From Aurantimonas sp036549475 (lineage in GTDB: Bacteria; Pseudomonadota; Alphaproteobacteria; Rhizobiales; Rhizobiaceae), in assembly GCF_036549475.1 (NCBI RefSeq), contig NZ_JAZHLI010000025.1, forward strand, positions 1 to 64,000: a DNA stretch of 64,000 bases. Direction: 5' to 3'. Each line of letters opens with the position of its first letter. Position 1 is the first letter of the stretch. The notes under the pieces were generated by a model. That model saw only the letters and a program-made list of their open reading frames with translations, searched no databases and was not told the DNA's origin. A program made the translations under genes and the position numbers. This document shows positions 42,293 through 49,767 of this stretch, one piece after another.

Positions 42293-42856
42293 TTAGACCT
42301 TGTAGCCGGCGAACATCTCGTCGACCTCTGGTTTGAAAACGTGGTTGCTGTAGTTACTGAGCGTCTTGACGGCGATGGCGAGGATGATGGCGGGGATGTG
42401 CCGCTCCTCATAGCCGGCCTCGCGGAACGCGGCAACCTCGTTGCCGGTCGGGTTGCCACGGCTCTCGACCATTCGCACGGTGAAGGCACGCAGTGCCTCG
42501 AGCTTCGCGTCAGGCAGCGGCCGTCCCTCGCGCAGCGCGGCGAGCGACTCAGCGGGGACGCCGGACATCTTGTCGGCGATCATCGAATGCGCTGCCATGC
42601 AGTAGCCGCAGCCATTGAAGTTCGAGATGGCGAGGAACACGATCTCCTGCTCGGCGGGGGAGAATCCGGCCGACTCGCGGAACCGGTTGTAACCGTCGAG
42701 ATAGGTGTCGAGGACCCCCGGTACGGCGGCCATGCCGCCGTACATGTTGGGCACGAAGCCGAGACTCTTCTTCGCACGCTCGAGCGCGGCCTTGGCGCCG
42801 CTCTGTGCGGTGTCGAGAGTCTCGGGCTTTACGTCGATGATGTAGTTCGTGGTCAT
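42293..42856 (-). CDS. Carboxymuconolactone decarboxylase/AhpD-like peroxidase
   Basis: A 187-residue all-helical protein with the AhpD-type active site: VFLAISNFNGCGYCMAAHSM (CxxC with the distal His) and the C-terminal FNxxNR-like part replaced by VKTLSNYSNHVFKPEVDE. AhpD-like proteins reduce peroxides through the CxxC pair. The start ATGA overlaps a 68-codon frame upstream. Promoter motif copy 6 lies on the same strand at 43106-43131, which would put it in the ECF regulon. Confidence 0.88.
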   Translation of the reverse strand: MTTNYIIDVKPETLDTAQSGAKAALERAKKSLGFVPNMYGGMAAVPGVLDTYLDGYNRFRESAGFSPAEQEIVFLAISNFNGCGYCMAAHSMIADKMSGVPAESLAALREGRPLPDAKLEALRAFTVRMVESRGNPTGNEVAAFREAGYEERHIPAIILAIAVKTLSNYSNHVFKPEVDEMFAGYKV

Positions 42857-43059
42857 GGTCTTCCTTCGGTTGCTGGGGTCGGAGGTGGTCGGCAGCGCCT
42901 GCGCCGATCGAGTGCGAGTACGTCAAGGAGATGTGCGGCGAGCGAGGCCGAGGTCCAGGGCGCCGGTACAGTGCGAATTGTGAGACCGTCAACGAGAAGC
43001 GTTGCGAACGGACGGTGCCCGCGCTTCGCGAGGACACTGGGGCTCTGGTTCAGCGGCAT
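42853..43059 (-). CDS. Possible 68-aa leader ORF upstream of AhpD-like gene
   Basis: The frame MPLNQSPSVLAKRGHRPFAT continues to LDVLALDRRRRCRPPPTP and ends with an ATGA overlap on the AhpD-like gene. Its start lies 47 nt after promoter motif copy 6. Against it: Arg/Pro-rich composition, no clear ribosome site and no family. Listed as a possibility only. Confidence 0.25.
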   Translation of the reverse strand: MPLNQSPSVLAKRGHRPFATLLVDGLTIRTVPAPWTSASLAAHLLDVLALDRRRRCRPPPTPATEGRP

Positions 43060-43355
43060 CGACGTTCCGGCGTTGTCCTTTCGTCGAACGGACCGTCCCG
43101 CACTCTTCGATCGAAATAGGCGCCGCGTTACGCCGACTCAAGCGTTTGTGTAGCCTGCGACATCGAAGATCCGCCGCGCCACGCGGTGGAAAGCGCCGAG
43201 CGGAAGCCGGGCCCAGCATCCCGGGCCTGATCGCAAGGGGGTGCTCGAGATCTTGCTCGCCGCGGCGATCCGGGAGATGGGCGGCAGCACCGCGGCGAAG
43301 ACGTCTGCGCCGTCAGGCGAGTAGCCGACCTGCCACGCCGTCGCCCGAAGTCAGG
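43060..43355. other. Regulatory stretch between AhpD-like gene and DUF6969 gene
   Basis: No confident gene. It contains promoter motif copy 6 (minus strand) and a palindrome ACGG-A-CCGT near 43078-43090, also echoed as GAACGGAC at 43012. No terminator is evident for the DUF6969 operon that reads towards it. Confidence 0.35.
43106..43131 (-). promoter_or_regulatory. GTAAC-N17-CGAA motif copy 6 (proposed ECF promoter, minus strand)
   Basis: On the minus strand GTAAC (plus 43131-43127) and CGAAGA (from plus 43109), spacer 17 nt. It points to the AhpD-like gene 250 nt away, or to the small leader frame 47 nt away. Confidence 0.45.
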
Positions 43356-44087
43356 CTAGCGCGCGGCAAGGGCGGCGAGGACACGCGCCTTCTGCGCGGC
43401 GGGGTCGATCGCGATCTCACTTAGCGTCTCGAGTTCGCGGTCCTCCCACGGGTTGCGGTCGGGATGGCGCGCGGCGTGTTCCGCGAAGACACGGTCGCGT
43501 GCCGCAACGAGGGCCTCGATCTCAAGGCGGAAGAGGCGTGTCATGGCGGTGAGCCATCGGTTGGTCGGCCAACTCGGAAACGCATGATCGACCGAGAAGC
43601 GCTCTATCATGCGCGTCACGTCCGCCGCCGGATACCAGGTCTCGGCCGTCACCCAGCGGTTCGTCGTGAAGAGACGGATCGGCGCGCCGAAGCGGTCCAT
43701 CGAGATTGCGACGAGATGCGCGATGGCCTTGTCGCCAGCGGGCCATCCCTGCGCCACCGGATCTGCGACGGGAGTGACGCCCCCGGGCATGCCGCCGGCA
43801 CGCAGGAAGCAGTGGAAATGGCCGTGTTCGGCCTCACGGTGAGCATGGTAGTAGTACTGCGAGTGCGTCTCGGCATCGTAGACGTCGCCCTGCGGGTAGT
43901 GCGTCATCTGTACGAACTGACCCGCGCCCTTCAGTATCTCGCCGACAACGTTGAGCCGTGCCTTGCCGAGCACGCGGAGGCATTCGTCGATCTCGTCCGC
44001 GGCTGCCGCCATGCGGCGCAGCTCCGCAGTATCAAGGTCGTCGAGCGGTGGCGGGCTCTCAAGGATCAGGACAGCGCGGTCGCTCAT
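43356..44087 (-). CDS. DUF6969-type protein in ECF sigma operon
   Basis: A 243-residue soluble protein without signal or helices in the membrane. Its striking segment is THYPQGDVYDAETHSQYYYH followed by AHREAEHGHFHCFLR, giving a His/Glu-rich likely metal site, then NRWVTAETWYPAADVTRMIE. I believe this is the DUF6969 type; function unknown. ATG at 44087 overlaps the NrsF stop as ATGA, so it is co-translated with the anti-sigma factor. A cytoplasmic metal-dependent sensor or enzyme of the stress response is possible. Confidence 0.65.
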   Translation of the reverse strand: MSDRAVLILESPPPLDDLDTAELRRMAAAADEIDECLRVLGKARLNVVGEILKGAGQFVQMTHYPQGDVYDAETHSQYYYHAHREAEHGHFHCFLRAGGMPGGVTPVADPVAQGWPAGDKAIAHLVAISMDRFGAPIRLFTTNRWVTAETWYPAADVTRMIERFSVDHAFPSWPTNRWLTAMTRLFRLEIEALVAARDRVFAEHAARHPDRNPWEDRELETLSEIAIDPAAQKARVLAALAAR

Positions 44088-44725
44088 GCAGTCACCGGGC
44101 GGTTCAAGATGGTTCGGCCGAGAAGCCAGCCGCCAAAGGACAGCAGCGCCACCGAACCGCTCTGCCAGATCAGCACCATCAACGCAGCGTCCTGCGCGTG
44201 AAAGAGGCGCAGGCCGACATTGCCGAGCGCCGCCGCGGCGAGCATCGCGAGCGCCAGGTTGAGACGGGGTCGCACCGGAAAACCGCGCCGCAGCATCGCC
44301 ACCAGCGCGATGGCCGGCACCGAGCCTGTAAGTGCGATAAAGATGAGGCATTCCGGCTCGCCGGTGATGCTGACGCCGGAGCGCCCGGTTAGAGCCGAAA
44401 GACATCCTACCCCTTGCGAGCCGAGCCAGAGCGCCGCAGGAATGATCGGTGCGAGAGCCACCCGGCGGCTGGTGCCGGGAACACTGAGGGCAAGCGCCGC
44501 ATGGGCCGCGAGGATGGCGGTGGCGAGCGCCGCGAGCTGCTCGACCCAGAAGTGGGTCTCGCGAAGCTGCGCGGCGAGGTCGGGGCGCGGCGACATCAGG
44601 AGCACGATGACCGCGGCAAAGCCTGCCGCCAGCGCAAACCATCCGAGGCAACGCCGCCAGGCGGGGGGCAGCGGGCGAACCGGTCCGGCATGGGCGAGGC
44701 GGTCGATGAGGGCGTCGGTCTGCAT
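44084..44725 (-). CDS. NrsF-type (DUF1109) membrane anti-sigma factor
   Basis: A 213-residue protein with a short cytoplasmic start (MQTDALIDRLAHAGPVRPLP) and six predicted helices (WFALAAGFAAVIVLLMSP; ILAAHAALAL), ending in GGWLLGRTI. This is the DUF1109/NrsF layout: a six-helix anti-sigma factor that holds an ECF sigma factor at the membrane; redox or metal stress (for example Cr, Cd) releases it in characterised cases. Two Cys (QGVGCLSAL, GEPECLIF) sit at helix ends as in NrsF. The start overlaps the sigma stop by one base. Confidence 0.87.
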   Translation of the reverse strand: MQTDALIDRLAHAGPVRPLPPAWRRCLGWFALAAGFAAVIVLLMSPRPDLAAQLRETHFWVEQLAALATAILAAHAALALSVPGTSRRVALAPIIPAALWLGSQGVGCLSALTGRSGVSITGEPECLIFIALTGSVPAIALVAMLRRGFPVRPRLNLALAMLAAAALGNVGLRLFHAQDAALMVLIWQSGSVALLSFGGWLLGRTILNRPVTA

Positions 44726-45318
44726 CAGAGGCGACCCTCCCCGACAAGTGCCTGTAACTTGCGGGCGGCGCGGTGGACGGCGATCTTGAGGGCGGCGACG
44801 GTCGAACCGCTCGTCCCCGCCGCCTCGTCAAGCGACATTCCGCGCAGGCGCACCAGTGTAAAGGCGCGACGTTCGGTCTCCGACAACCCCAACAATGCGC
44901 GTTCCATCGACATTCCGTTCATGACTTCATCTGAAGGATTGTTCGCACGGGACCCCGAAAAGGTTTCAGCGATGGCCGCCATCTCTTCGAGAAGCATGCC
45001 GGCACGGCCGCGGCGGCGGTGAAGGTCGGCCACCCGGTAGCGCGCGATTGCGGCGATCCAGGGCAGCACCGGCCTCGTCTCGGCCCAGCTCGCTCGCGCC
45101 ACATGGACCGACATCAGCACCTCCTGCACCAGATCCTCGACGTCGGCCTCGGACAATCGGGTCGCACGCGCCCGCATCTGCCGGCGCAGACGGAGACTGA
45201 GTTCGGCGAGGAAAGCGCGGTAGGCGCCCTGGTCGCCGAGTCGGCCACGGCGCAGCAGGTCGGCCAGCCGCTTGTCGTCAGCGATCGTCTCGTCGTTCGG
45301 GCGTCGCTCCGTCGGCAT
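44725..45318 (-). CDS. ECF RNA polymerase sigma factor (NrsF-linked)
   Basis: A 197-residue sigma-70 ECF factor. Region 2: RLSEADVEDLVQEVLMSVHV and PVLPWIAAIARYRVADLHRR. Region 4: MERALLGLSETERRAFTLVR, LRGMSLDEAAGTSGSTVAAL and KIAVHRAARKLQ. It is followed by NrsF and DUF6969 in overlapping order and is divergent from the NPCAA/P460 gene, whose upstream region has motif copy 5. ATG 45318 gives normal length; the open frame upstream is a shadow. A dead copy of its region 4 is at 28155-28330. Confidence 0.92.
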   Translation of the reverse strand: MPTERRPNDETIADDKRLADLLRRGRLGDQGAYRAFLAELSLRLRRQMRARATRLSEADVEDLVQEVLMSVHVARASWAETRPVLPWIAAIARYRVADLHRRRGRAGMLLEEMAAIAETFSGSRANNPSDEVMNGMSMERALLGLSETERRAFTLVRLRGMSLDEAAGTSGSTVAALKIAVHRAARKLQALVGEGRL

Positions 45319-45395
45319 GGGCTTTGGGCTTTCGTCACTCGGTACGTCTCGCTGATCCTGCCTCGACACCGGACCGCTGCGAAAGGAACTTTTTT

Positions 45396-45421
45396 GTAAC
45401 CGCCGGGGTGCGACCGGCGAA
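45396..45421 (+). promoter_or_regulatory. GTAAC-N17-CGAA motif copy 5 (proposed ECF promoter)
   Basis: GTAAC at 45396-45400 and CGAAGA from 45418, spacer 17 nt, 77 nt upstream of the NPCAA/P460 gene and beside the sigma gene itself. A separate GGAACTTTTTT just upstream could be an alternative ECF-like -35. Confidence 0.6.
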
Positions 45422-45497
45422 GAGGCTAACGACGGACTGCCTAATGGCAGGCCCGCGGCAACGACAGACACGACAATCCACAACTTGGGAGGACCGA

Positions 45498-46646
45498 ATG
45501 AACATTCTGACGCAGGTACCGAGGCGGGCCCGCAGCGCGCTGCGCCTTTCGACCGCAATGCCAATGGCGCTGATGATGGGTGCCTTCGCGCTTTCGGCAT
45601 CGGTGGGTGCTGTCGCAACCACCTCGGCAGCGGCCCAAAGCCAGGCCGTCAACCCGTGCGCGGCCAATCCGTGTGTCCCGAAACCGAGTGCCGCGCCGGC
45701 CAATCCGTGTGCAGCCAATCCATGCGCAGCGGCCAACCCGTGTGCCGCAGCCAACCCGTGCGCGGCGACCAAACCGAAAGCAGGCAACCCCTGCGCGGCG
45801 TCCCAAACCGAGCCGGCCAACCCTTGCGCGGCTAACCCCTGCGCCGCCAATCCGTGCGAGGCCCAGGGAGCCGGAGCGAAGACGGACTGCGTGCTGCCGT
45901 CGGCAAACCCCTGCGCGGCGAAGAACCCTTGCTCCGCCGCTGCCAACCCATGTGGCGTGGCTAACCCGACAGCCGCGGCCACCCCGTGCGGAGCTGCTAA
46001 TCCGTGCGCCGCTTCGGCCAATCCGTGCGCTGCTGCCGCCAACCCCTGCGCCGCCGCTAATCCTTGCGCGGCCAACCCCTGCGCGGCCGACGCCGTCAAG
46101 GAGGTCAGCGACGAGGAAGCGGCGCAGATCTACGACTGCCTCCTCGACAAGATGGAGGAGCAGGCGGCGGCGCTCGAGGCGGGCGAGAGCATCGAGGGGC
46201 CCTCCTGGCTGAAGTCTGACCTGTCCGAGGCGCGCGCCTTCCTGTCCTGGGAGACCGTGAGCACCGGACCCTACAGCTCGGCCACCCATGGCGGACGGTA
46301 TGTCGTTAATCTCGCCGACGAGAACGCGGCACCAACCTATCGGCAATTCGAGGCAGGCGGCGCGATGCCCGCGGGCGGCATGCTCGGCAAGCCGAGCTTC
46401 ACCGTCTCGCCGGACGGCCACGCCGTGCTCGGCCCTCTCTTCCTGATGGAAAAGGCCGAGGCCGGTGCGTTCCCCGAAAGCGGCGACTGGATCTACACCG
46501 CGATCATGCCAGACGGCTCGCTGATGGGGCGGACCGGCGGCGAGAACGGCGCGGCGATGGAGTTCTGCGCCGCTTGCCACATGAGCATCGGCGCCGACAC
46601 CGACAGCATGACGTACCTCCCCGAGGCGTATCGCGTCTCCAACTGA
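45498..46646 (+). CDS. Secreted cytochrome P460-like protein with NPCAA repeat array
   Basis: A 382-residue precursor: a long signal peptide to about TSAAAQ (residue 47), then from about residue 52 to 200 an array with 18 NPC units, mostly NPCAA, with single Pro-Cys-rich variants. The C-terminal 180 residues are P460-like (YDCLLDKMEEQAAALEAG, GGRYVVNLADENAAPTYRQF, GDWIYTAIMPDGSLMGRTGG) and end in the heme motif CAACH at 357-361. ATG at 45498 has GGGAGGA upstream. The Cys array could bind metal or be a redox buffer in the periplasm; function unknown. It heads a run with DUF3179 and a YiiX-like gene. Confidence 0.85.
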   Translation: MNILTQVPRRARSALRLSTAMPMALMMGAFALSASVGAVATTSAAAQSQAVNPCAANPCVPKPSAAPANPCAANPCAAANPCAAANPCAATKPKAGNPCAASQTEPANPCAANPCAANPCEAQGAGAKTDCVLPSANPCAAKNPCSAAANPCGVANPTAAATPCGAANPCAASANPCAAAANPCAAANPCAANPCAADAVKEVSDEEAAQIYDCLLDKMEEQAAALEAGESIEGPSWLKSDLSEARAFLSWETVSTGPYSSATHGGRYVVNLADENAAPTYRQFEAGGAMPAGGMLGKPSFTVSPDGHAVLGPLFLMEKAEAGAFPESGDWIYTAIMPDGSLMGRTGGENGAAMEFCAACHMSIGADTDSMTYLPEAYRVSN

Positions 46647-46699
46647 CGCCCCGGCCGCGGGACGCCTTAAGCGGCCCGCGGCCCCTTACCCTGGAGTTC

Positions 46700-47677
46700 A
46701 TGACGATGATCCAGCTCTTGGCCGCTCTGGCAATGATCCTCGTGGGCGATGCGGCGCGGGCACAGCCGGATAGCTGGCGGCAGGAGTGGCCAGAAACCGA
46801 CTTTTCGCGCAGCGCCGTCGACTTCGCCGAAATCGTCTCGGGCGGCCCACCCAAGGACGGTATCCCGGCGATCGATGCGCCGCGGTTTCGCAAGGCGTCG
46901 GACGAGACGCGGCTCGATCCACGCGAGCCAGTGATGAGTTACGCCCCCAAGGGCGTGCCGGGCCGAGCCTATCCGATCCGGTACCTGATGTGGCACGAGA
47001 TCGTGAACGACGTGGTGGCGGACATACCCATCGCGGTGACCTACTGCCCGCTCTGCAACAGCGGCATGGTCTTCGACACGCGCATCGACGGGATGCCACA
47101 CACGTTCGGCGTCTCGGGCAAGCTGCGGCATTCCGACATGATCATGTACGACCGGCAGACCGAGAGCTGGTGGCAGCAGGCGGTCGGCGAAGGCATCGTC
47201 GGTGCCCTTACCGGCCAGAGGCTCACCGCGTTGCCGGCGCGGATGGAGAGTTGGCAGGCATTCCGCGCGGCGCATCCGGACGGGCTGGTGCTAGACGAGC
47301 CGGACCGGGCGCGCGCCTACGGCCACAATCCCTATGTGGGATACGACGGCGCGCGCCGCCCGTTCCTCTATACCGGCGAGAACCCGCCGCACGGAATCCC
47401 GCCGCTCGCCCGCGTGGTTCGCGTCGGCGAGCGCGCTTGGCCCCTCGAGCGGCTGCGCCAGGCGGGCCGCATCGAAGAGGCGGGGGTGACGCTGGAATGG
47501 CGGCCGGGTCAAGCCTCGGCGCTCGACAGCGACCGAATCGCGGAGGGGCGCGAGGTCGGCGACGTGGTGGTGCGGGACGCGCAGGGGCAGGACATCGCCT
47601 ACGACATCCCTTTCGCGTTCGCGTTCCACGCCTTCTACCCGAAGGGGGGCTGGATGCTCGGGCGCGGCGCCAGGTAG
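46700..47677 (+). CDS. Secreted DUF3179-domain protein (copy 2)
   Basis: A 325-residue precursor: signal peptide (IQLLAALAMILVGDAARAQ), then EIVSGGPPKDGIPAIDAPRF, AVTYCPLCNSGMVFDTRID with the CPLC motif, FGVSGKLRHSDMIM and ESWWQQAVGEG. It is a paralogue of the gene at 28743. ATG 46700 or 46706; GGAG lies upstream. It follows the NPCAA/P460 gene by 53 nt, so it is probably co-transcribed. The recurring link of DUF3179 with the promoter motif suggests a defined stress role. Confidence 0.85.
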   Translation: MTMIQLLAALAMILVGDAARAQPDSWRQEWPETDFSRSAVDFAEIVSGGPPKDGIPAIDAPRFRKASDETRLDPREPVMSYAPKGVPGRAYPIRYLMWHEIVNDVVADIPIAVTYCPLCNSGMVFDTRIDGMPHTFGVSGKLRHSDMIMYDRQTESWWQQAVGEGIVGALTGQRLTALPARMESWQAFRAAHPDGLVLDEPDRARAYGHNPYVGYDGARRPFLYTGENPPHGIPPLARVVRVGERAWPLERLRQAGRIEEAGVTLEWRPGQASALDSDRIAEGREVGDVVVRDAQGQDIAYDIPFAFAFHAFYPKGGWMLGRGAR

Positions 47678-47860
47678 CCGAAGCGGCATCGCCGTGGATG
47701 TTCCCTCGTTGTCGCCGCAGACGCTATCGTGCTGCTCAGTGATCGTGGTTGGCGTCGCGGTCGCGCTTGTCGGCTCGCGTGCCCTTGGCGAGGCCATGTT
47801 GCCCGCCGTCTGCCCCGGCGACGTCTTCGCGCGAAGAAGTTCGACACTTGGGTCCGTGCA

Positions 47861-48685
47861 ATGACCGCCTTTCTGGAGAACGCCTGTGACACGATGCTCG
47901 ACCGAATCGGGCGGTGGATGGCCCGGCGCCTCGACGCACCGACGCCCGGCTACCAGCCTTACGCGCTGTCGGACTACGATACGCTCTGCCAGACTCTCAG
48001 GATCGGCGACGTGGTGCTGGTCGAAGGCCGCCAGAACGTCTCGGTCGCGATCAAGTACCTGACGCAGTCGACCTGGTCACATGCGGCGCTCTATGTCGGC
48101 AACATGGCATCGTTGTCAGCCGACGGCGAGCTACCGCGGCTGGTCGAGGTCGAACTCGCCGAAGGATGCGTCGCGGTCCCGCTATCGAAATATCGCGACC
48201 ACAACATTCGCATCTGCCGTCCCCGAGGGCTGCCGCGCGCTGATCGTCTCGCCGTCGCGCGGTTCATGGTCGAGCGGATCGGCATGCGCTACGACTTTCG
48301 CAACATCCTGGACCTGGCGCGCTATTTCCTGCCCACGCCCCCGGTGCCGGTTCGTTGGCGCCGCCGCATGCTGGCGCTGGGGTCGGGTGACCCGACGCGG
48401 GCGATCTGCTCGTCACTCATCGCGCAGGCCTTTCAGTCGGTCCGCTATCCGATTCTTCCCGACATCCTCATCACGCCGGGGGGAGTCGGCCGTGAGGCGC
48501 AGCGCGAAATCTTCCACATCCGGCACCACTCCTTGTTTGCGCCCCGCGATTTTGATCTGTCGCCCTTCTTCGAGATCGTGAAGCCGAGACTTGTCGCCCA
48601 CTTCAATCCTCGTGAGATTCCGTGGGGCGATCCGGCGCCGAAGATGCCGCCGTTTCCGGGCCTTGAGATTGCGGCCTGCGACTAA
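47861..48685 (+). CDS. YiiX/NlpC-P60-like cysteine hydrolase
   Basis: A 274-residue protein of the permuted papain fold: LRIGDVVLVEGRQNVSVAIK, LTQSTWSHAALYVGNMAS with the catalytic His, and TRAICSSLIAQAFQSVRYPI with the Cys. No signal peptide is apparent. Relatives act as peptidases or acyltransferases on peptidoglycan or lipid. ATG at 47861 preceded by a weak ribosome site. Last gene of the NPCAA/P460-DUF3179 run. Confidence 0.75.
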   Translation: MTAFLENACDTMLDRIGRWMARRLDAPTPGYQPYALSDYDTLCQTLRIGDVVLVEGRQNVSVAIKYLTQSTWSHAALYVGNMASLSADGELPRLVEVELAEGCVAVPLSKYRDHNIRICRPRGLPRADRLAVARFMVERIGMRYDFRNILDLARYFLPTPPVPVRWRRRMLALGSGDPTRAICSSLIAQAFQSVRYPILPDILITPGGVGREAQREIFHIRHHSLFAPRDFDLSPFFEIVKPRLVAHFNPREIPWGDPAPKMPPFPGLEIAACD

Positions 48686-48707
48686 ACGGGCCAACCTTAG
48701 CACGACA

Positions 48708-48966
48708 TTCTTCGTCATGGCGGCGGGGGCGGCTGCCTGCGTGGCACCGCGCTGAGCTTCTGGTCGCGAACGTTTCCTTCAAGGTTCAGCACGTCCACCA
48801 CGCGTCACTGCATTTTCACGGCTCCCCACCGGCACGAACACAAAGCCCGGGAAGGCCCAGAGCCGCACCACCCCCCGCATCGACACCAGCCGAACCGTCA
48901 CCGACATGCCCCCGTTATCTGTGACCATCACGCGACACGGCCGGTCAGCATCGCCGGTGAGTTACG
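48708..48966 (+). pseudogene. Decayed copy of the His-rich tail of the MFS gene at 1-831
   Basis: Nucleotide blocks align with 563-835 in order: TTCGTCATGGCGGCGGG, then CACGTCCACCACG, CCACCGGCACGAACACAAAG, GGGAAGGCCCAGAGCCGCAC and ACCATCACGCGACACGGCCG, ending before GTGAGTTACG, equivalent to GGGTGACCTGACG. Frames are broken by indels and a stop. It is a second, dead copy of the end of the His-tailed transporter. Confidence 0.8.
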
Positions 48967-49286
48967 TAACGGCGGCTGGGATGATTGAGCGGCATCATCC
49001 GAGCCGCTACGAGTCCGGGTGCACGCTTGTGTTTCCACATGACAGCGACCTCGGCGAAGCCTAATCGGTGGCTCTCGCCGAAGGCGACGAAAATCGTCGC
49101 CCATCGCTCTTGACCTTCCAGCGAGTGGAAGCCCCACTTGTTCACAGCGAGGCTGCTTAGCCATCGTGACGCTACACGTCGGAGGTGTAGGAGAGCCAGG
49201 TGGGCCGCTCGCCATGACCCGTCTGGCTCCAGGATCGCCAATGTGCCGCGCTGGCAATTGGATCGAACGAGGAATAGCCTACGCTC
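48967..49286. other. Gene-free stretch before copper cluster
   Basis: No gene seen on either strand. It includes a MerR-type dyad at 49110-49140. Confidence 0.4.
49110..49140 (+). promoter_or_regulatory. Possible CueR/MerR-family operator
   Basis: TTGACC at 49110-49115 begins a perfect dyad CTTCCA-GCGAG-TGGAAG (49115-49131), very like copper-responsive CueR boxes. A 19-nt spacer would place the -10 at CACTTG, which is poor. It lies 147 nt before the first copper-cluster gene; no MerR-family gene is adjacent. Confidence 0.4.
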
Positions 49287-49631
49287 ATGCAGTTCATCGC
49301 CCGCCTGATATTTGTCGCACTCCTCGCCGCATTCGCGGCGAGTTCGGTTGCGCATGCGGCTGGCTCGGCAAAGATGGCCGCCGACATGGTGGCCATCGAC
49401 GTCGCATCCATGGACATGGCGGACTGCGAGGCCTGTGATGGTCCCGAAGTCGGCGGTATGGGCCTCGCCTGCGATTTCCATTGCGGCTCAGGCAGTCTTG
49501 CGGCCGTCCTCGGACCGCAAGGCGATCGGTTCGTTCAGCCGACGGGCGGTCTCTTGGACCCGGCGGTAACTGACGACCATTGTGGCCTGACGTGCCCTCC
49601 GACAGAGCAGCCCCCTCGAACTCTCATCTAA
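49287..49631 (+). CDS. Small secreted Cys/Asp-rich protein, first gene of copper cluster
   Basis: A 114-residue precursor: signal peptide (RLIFVALLAAFAASSVAHAA), then MDMADCEACDGPEVGG, ACDFHCGSGSLAAV and DDHCGLTCPPTEQ. Paired cysteines with Met and His suggest metal binding, as in DUF2946-like proteins of copper loci. ATG at 49287. Function unknown. Confidence 0.6.
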   Translation: MQFIARLIFVALLAAFAASSVAHAAGSAKMAADMVAIDVASMDMADCEACDGPEVGGMGLACDFHCGSGSLAAVLGPQGDRFVQPTGGLLDPAVTDDHCGLTCPPTEQPPRTLI

Positions 49632-49767
49632 TCTGACGCCCGGCGCTATCGCGTCGGGGCGTCTTGCCGTGACTATCGGTGCGTTGGCGCCGAAGCACGG
49701 TGGTGACCGATGCCGGATTATTTCCGGCTTTTCGGCAGACGACCAATCGATCAGTGAGAGTTGAACA

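Noticed and set aside
45384..45410. GGAACTTTTTT as the main ECF promoter -35 of the NPCAA gene
   Set aside because: No convincing partner -10 at usual distance, and it does not recur at the other loci, unlike GTAAC-N17-CGAA. Kept only as an alternative.
45335..46580. Minus-strand Ala/Gly/His repeat frames opposite the NPCAA gene
   Set aside because: Repeats simply mirror the NPCAA codons; no start or export signal, whereas the plus frame has signal peptide, ribosome site and heme motif.
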